A DNA stretch of 64,000 nt, from positions 2,046,001 through 2,110,000 of the forward strand of contig NZ_CP104578.1 of NCBI RefSeq assembly GCF_036826855.1. The letters are read 5' to 3'. Origin of the DNA: Streptomyces sp. SJL17-4 (lineage in GTDB: Bacteria > Actinomycetota > Actinomycetes > Streptomycetales > Streptomycetaceae). Shown one piece after another: positions 61,701 to 64,000 of the stretch. The position numbers and the translations under genes are program-made. Numbering within the stretch: position 1 is the first letter of the stretch; every line of letters starts with the position of its first letter. The notes under the pieces are model-generated. The model had not been told where the DNA came from, did not search any database, and saw only the letters and a program-made list of their open reading frames with translations.

Positions 61701-64000
61701 CGCCAGACGGCCCGCAAGCCCTGGAACGCAGGCCCGTACGCGTACCCCCGCTCGGCCAAGTCCCCATAGAAGTCCGTGATGTCGACCGGCTCCGCACCGG
61801 CCGGCGGCCACTGCGCGAAATCGAACCGCGTGCCGGCAGGAACAGGGGCCGGCGGAGACAGCACACCCGACGCGTGCCGGGTCCAGTCCTCCCCGCCGCC
61901 CTCACCGGCGCCACCACGGGACGCGTAGACGCCCACGGCCCGGCGCCCGGACTCGTCCTCGCCGCCCACGGCGACCTGGACACGGACCGAACCCTCCGCG
62001 GGCAGCACGAGCGGAGCGTCGATGACCAGCTCGTCGAGCGCCCCGCAGCCGAACTCGTCACCGGCCCGGACCACCAGGTCCACGTACGCCGTCCCCGGTA
62101 CCAGGACCACGCCCTGAACGGCGTGGTCCGCGAGCCACGGGTGGGTTCGCAGCGACAGACGGGAGGTGAAGAGCAGCCCACCGGTCGACGGGACGTCGAC
62201 CTTCGCGCCGAGCAGCGGGTGGTCGGCGGCCGAGAGCCCGAGGGACGAGGCGTCCGAGGGGGCATCGGCCGTCCGCAGCCAGTAGTGCTCGTGGTCGAAG
62301 GCGTACGTGGGCAGTTCCACGCGCGGGCCACCGGTGGCCCCGGCCGGGAGTACGGCCGTCCAGTCGACGTCCGCGCCGCGCACGAAGGCCTCGGCGAGGG
62401 CGTCAAGCAGCGTCTGGCGTTCGTCGCGGCCGTCCCGCATCGCGGGTGCGCACACGACGTCCACCGCGCCCGACGCGCCCGCGGTGTCGGCCTCCGCGGC
62501 CGACTCCCGGACGAGTCCGGTCAGTACCGCGCCGGGGCCGAGCTCCAGGAAGACCTGGCCTCCGTGTTCCCGCGCGGCCCGGACACCGGCGGCGAAGAGG
62601 ACGGGGCGGCGTACGTGCTCCACCCAGTACTCCGCGGTCCGCATCAGGTCGTCCTCGACGACGCGGCCCGTCACGTTCGACACGACGGGGATGCTCGCCG
62701 GCTGCCACGCGACGGCGGCCAGTTCAGCGGCGAACTCGTCGAGCATCGCGTCCATCCGGGCGGAGTGGAACGCGTGCGACACCGCGAGTCGCTTGACCTT
62801 GCGGCCGGACGCCTTGAGCTGCTCGGCGAGTTCGAGCACGGGGCCCTCGTCGCCGGAGAGGACCACGGACGCGGGTCCGTTGACGGCGGCGATGTCGACG
62901 CCCGTGGTGGAGGTGGAGGCCAGCAGGGCGCGGATCTCGTCCTCGCCCGCCGCCACGGCGACCATCGCGCCACCGGTCGGCAGGACCTGCATCAGGCGGC
63001 CGCGGGCCGCGACCACCGTCGCGGCGTCCTTCAGCGACAGCATGCCGGCCGCGTGCGCGGCGCTGATCTCACCGATCGAGTGCCCCATCACCACGTCGGG
63101 GCGGACGCCCCACGACTCGACGAGCCGGAACAGCGCCGTCTCGACGGCGAAGAGGGCCGCCTGCGTGTACACCGTCTGGTCCAGCAGCCGCGCGTCGGCG
63201 CTGTCCTCGTCGGCGAAGACGAGCTCGCGGATCGGGCGGGCCACCCATCCGGCGAGCGCGGCGTCGAGCTCGGCGCACACCTCGTCCAGCGCTGCCGCGA
63301 AGACCGGGTAGCGGGCATACAGTTCGCGCCCCATGCCGGCGCGCTGCGCGCCCTGGCCGGGGAAGAGCAGGACCAGCTTGCCCGTACCCGTCCGGGTGCC
63401 GGACGTGATGCCGGGGCCGTACTCGCCGTCGGCCAGCGTGCGCAGGCGGGCGAGGAGTTCCTCGCGGCTCGCGGCCACGACCACCGCACGGTCCGAGAGA
63501 AGCGCGCGGTCGGAGAGGAGGGAGGCGGCCAGGCCGGCGAGCGGGACGTTCACTCCGGCTCGGGCGGACTCGTCACCGGCGGATTCCGTCTCGGCGTGAT
63601 CCGTCTCGGCGTGATCCGTCTCGGCGGACTCCTCCGCGGCGAATTCGTCCTCGACGAACTCAGCCAGCCGCCTCGCCTGCCCGGCGAGGGCGGCCGCGCT
63701 CTTCGCCGAGACGACGAACGGCAGGACCGCGTCGCCCTCGGGCGCCGGGTGCGCCTCGGTCGACGGGTGCGCCTCGGTCGCGGGGGCCTCCTGCGGCGCC
63801 TGCTCCAGGATGAGGTGGGCGTTGGTTCCGCTGACGCCGAACGACGAGATGCCCACGCGGCGCGGACGCTCGGTCTCCGGCCACGGACGTTCCTCGGTCA
63901 GCAGCTCGACCGCGCCCGCCGTCCAGTCCACCTGCGGGGTGGGCTCGTCGACCCCCAGGGTCGCCGGGAGGATGCCGTGTCGCATCGACGCGACCATCTT
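55730..64000 (-). CDS. Type I modular PKS, last two modules (N-terminus beyond window)
   Basis: 2,756 codons visible; the gene enters from the right edge. Order: KS C-terminal end (ISSFGVSGTNAHLILEQAP); AT about residues 205-520 with VVMGHSIGEISAAH and VSHAFHSARMD, malonyl type; DH about 610-890 (HAVQGVVLVPG; HPALFDAALQSVS); KR about 1055-1290 (VLITGGTGSLAG, with LDD of B-type ketoreductases); ACP (DAGFDSLTAVELR). Last module: KS about 1430-1860 (VDTACSSSLVAIH); AT with VLGHSQGEIAAAC and VDYASHTRHVE, methylmalonyl type; DH near 2359 (HAVHGAVLVPG); no KR; ACP (EIGFDSLTAMQLR). There is no thioesterase, consistent with release by the adjacent NAT homologue. The chain end would keep a beta-keto group with an alpha-methyl. 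Confidence 0.93.
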   Translation of the reverse strand, partial: KMVASMRHGILPATLGVDEPTPQVDWTAGAVELLTEERPWPETERPRRVGISSFGVSGTNAHLILEQAPQEAPATEAHPSTEAHPAPEGDAVLPFVVSAKSAAALAGQARRLAEFVEDEFAAEESAETDHAETDHAETESAGDESARAGVNVPLAGLAASLLSDRALLSDRAVVVAASREELLARLRTLADGEYGPGITSGTRTGTGKLVLLFPGQGAQRAGMGRELYARYPVFAAALDEVCAELDAALAGWVARPIRELVFADEDSADARLLDQTVYTQAALFAVETALFRLVESWGVRPDVVMGHSIGEISAAHAAGMLSLKDAATVVAARGRLMQVLPTGGAMVAVAAGEDEIRALLASTSTTGVDIAAVNGPASVVLSGDEGPVLELAEQLKASGRKVKRLAVSHAFHSARMDAMLDEFAAELAAVAWQPASIPVVSNVTGRVVEDDLMRTAEYWVEHVRRPVLFAAGVRAAREHGGQVFLELGPGAVLTGLVRESAAEADTAGASGAVDVVCAPAMRDGRDERQTLLDALAEAFVRGADVDWTAVLPAGATGGPRVELPTYAFDHEHYWLRTADAPSDASSLGLSAADHPLLGAKVDVPSTGGLLFTSRLSLRTHPWLADHAVQGVVLVPGTAYVDLVVRAGDEFGCGALDELVIDAPLVLPAEGSVRVQVAVGGEDESGRRAVGVYASRGGAGEGGGEDWTRHASGVLSPPAPVPAGTRFDFAQWPPAGAEPVDITDFYGDLAERGYAYGPAFQGLRAVWRRGEELFAEAALPEELTEEARRFGLHPALFDAALQSVSAHDDTEPEEGITLPFAWNGVVLQAAGASGLRVRVAPCGPDALSFDAADESGAPVLTMDSLVSRPVSVEQLDAAGAGTGVGVDSLFGLEWAELSGVSVSGGGAAPVVVADAADVASLIDVPSVVVLEAVDGGEAVGLLGRVLSVLQSWLVAPGCEESPLVVVTRGAVPAGGSGVSDPAGAAVWGLVRAAQAEYPDRIVLVDVEPGVEVGADLVSGVLGAGEPQLAVRGGLVSVPRLARAGAGAGSAGQGGVFDPEGTVLITGGTGSLAGVLARHLVSAHGVRHLVLASRRGQGAEGAAELVAELSADGATATVVACDVSDREAVSELLTGISAERRLSAVIHTAGVLDDCLLGALNEDRLAGVFAPKAAAAHHLDELTRGLDLDAFVVFSSAAGIFGSAGQGNYAAANAYLDALMLRRRAAGLPGVSLAWGLWAQTSGGMTGHLGAADQARMGRGGVLALSSAEGMDLFDSAVAGAQALLVPMKLDLRAVRAEATAGGGVQPVLRGLVRPGRRTAQAGAGDRNALAQRLAGLTPADQEKALLDLVRTHTATVLGHATVERVEADKAFKDAGFDSLTAVELRNRLSTATGVKLPATLIFDYPTPRALARYLRDEFSGQTAAVAPTARVTVSTDDDPIVIVGMACRLPGGVAGPEDLWQMVSEGRDGMSGFPTDRGWDLEGLFDADPDNPGTTYVRQGGFLHEAGRFDAGFFGISPREATAMDPQQRLLLETSWEVFERAGIDPGVLRGAEVGVFSGVMGQGYASGEGVPAELEGFAGTGSAGSVASGRVSYVFGFEGPAVTVDTACSSSLVAIHLAAQALRQGECTMALAGGATVMSTPDTFIGFSRQRGLAADGRVKAFSSSADGTGWAEGVGVLLLERLSDARENGHQVLAVVRGSAVNQDGASNGLTAPNGPSQQRVIRKALAGAGLTSADVDVVEAHGTGTRLGDPIEAQALLATYGQGREEGRPLWLGSVKSNIGHAQAASGVASVIKMVESMRHGILPATLNVDEPTPEVDWSTGAVELLTESRSWPETDRARRAGVSSFGVSGTNAHVILEQAPVEAELPSQAEPDDAVLPFVVSAKGAGALAGQAQRLAAFVEADETVSLARVAGSLVSGRAVLSDRAVVVAGSRDELLSGLGALARGESPVGRSAARGRSVFVFPGQGAQWVGMGRELLDSSAVFADRVAECERALSPFVDWSLTDVLRGDADAALLERVDVIQPASFAVMVSLAAVWRAAGVVPDAVLGHSQGEIAAACVAGALSLEDAARVVALRSQAIGRVLSGAGGMASVALSEAEVRGLLVEGVEVAAVNGPTSVVIAGDADALDGLLTVLEGRGVRVRRVAVDYASHTRHVEAVEEVLATELAGVSALAPEIPFFSSVDCAWIEEAGVVDGGYWYRNLRRTVGFEPAVRELIGAGFGVFVEVSPHPVLLQPISEIADTADVTPLLVGSLRRGEGGMRRMLASLAEAFVRGVDVDWTAVLPAGSARHQRDLPTYAFDHEHYWIQRTKSATPAGSFGQTESDHPLLGAVVELPQSDGLVFTSRWSLRTHSWLADHAVHGAVLVPGAAFVDLAIRAGDEFACEVLDELVTDAPLVLPEEGSVRVHVTVGGEDPMGRRTVAVYSSSGDARDAGQGSGQEWTRHAYGTLSPEAPFAAAGTGAGTGADTGTSEGGGDLGQWPPAGAEPVDLTDLYAVLAKKGYAHGPAFQGLRAVWRRGEELFVEAALADDQRADAGRFGLHPALLDAATQPALSVTGPDGETPLFSAWHDVVLHAEGAASLRIMLTRTGSDTLSFAAVDEMGTPVLTMRSAVARTVSAEQTAAAAAATGGAQARLQRVPGRRRRPTAQAVVSADERRALADQLETLPAAEREELLLDVVRTQIAAVLGYATADRLSADQGLFEIGFDSLTAMQLRNRLVELSGTKLPSNVVFEYPTPSMLAAFLHERTTDRLAG

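Overview
The window is high-GC actinomycete DNA, almost certainly Streptomyces. Coding regions have strong third-position GC bias, GTG starts and ATGA/GTGA overlaps are common, rare TTA codons occur, and the regulator families are streptomycete (SARP, LAL, XRE-cupin). No tRNA, rRNA, CRISPR array or insertion sequence was seen.

Region 1 (1 to about 10.1 kb) looks like ordinary chromosome. It holds a truncated protein of unknown function with an internal duplication, LysR, MarR and GntR regulators, a mycothiol-dependent-isomerase-like protein, TerB, an M56 peptidase/BlaI pair, a two-subunit cation/proton antiporter and a NarL-type two-component system.

Region 2 (about 10.1 to 32.0 kb) is read as a dithiolopyrrolone (holomycin/thiolutin/aureothricin type) cluster. 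A free-standing Cy-A-PCP synthetase with an exact cysteine code (DLYNLSLIW) is followed by overlapping GMC oxidoreductase, type II thioesterase and acyl-CoA dehydrogenase genes. A PPC-decarboxylase-like flavoprotein, a truncated globin, an MFS exporter, a degenerate condensation-domain fragment, a LAL regulator and a CxxC dithiol oxidase complete the hlm-like set. Extra genes are a SARP, two methyltransferases, a FAD amine-oxidase-like protein, a RidA protein and a second thioesterase that has lost its catalytic Ser. Two shared DNA elements structure the locus. One is a 15-bp palindrome abutting TTGAG -35 boxes at three promoters. The other is a 28-bp oriented element before three likely self-protection genes: a methyltransferase, the exporter unit and the dithiol oxidase.

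Region 3 (about 32 to 41.5 kb) holds a PPTase/metallophosphoesterase pair, a RifI-like member of the AroE family, an azoreductase, a PrmC-related methyltransferase and a leucine-catabolism-like trio (acyl-CoA dehydrogenase, carboxyltransferase, biotin carboxylase).

Region 4 (about 41.6 to 64 kb, continuing off the right edge) looks like an ansamycin cluster carrying aminocoumarin genes, the combination known from rubradirin. A NovH-like A-PCP, MbtH, NovI-like P450, an active and a catalytically dead SDR (NovJ/NovK-like) and a NovL-like ligase form the aminocoumarin set. A RifF-like amide synthase next to the last type I PKS module and a divergent class II DAHP-synthase-like protein supply the ansamycin signature. 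A formamidase-family protein, another P450, a PapA-like condensation-domain protein and an MDR oxidoreductase are probable tailoring genes. AHBA synthase and the loading module would lie outside the window. The direct abutment of the two clusters is the most notable large-scale feature.
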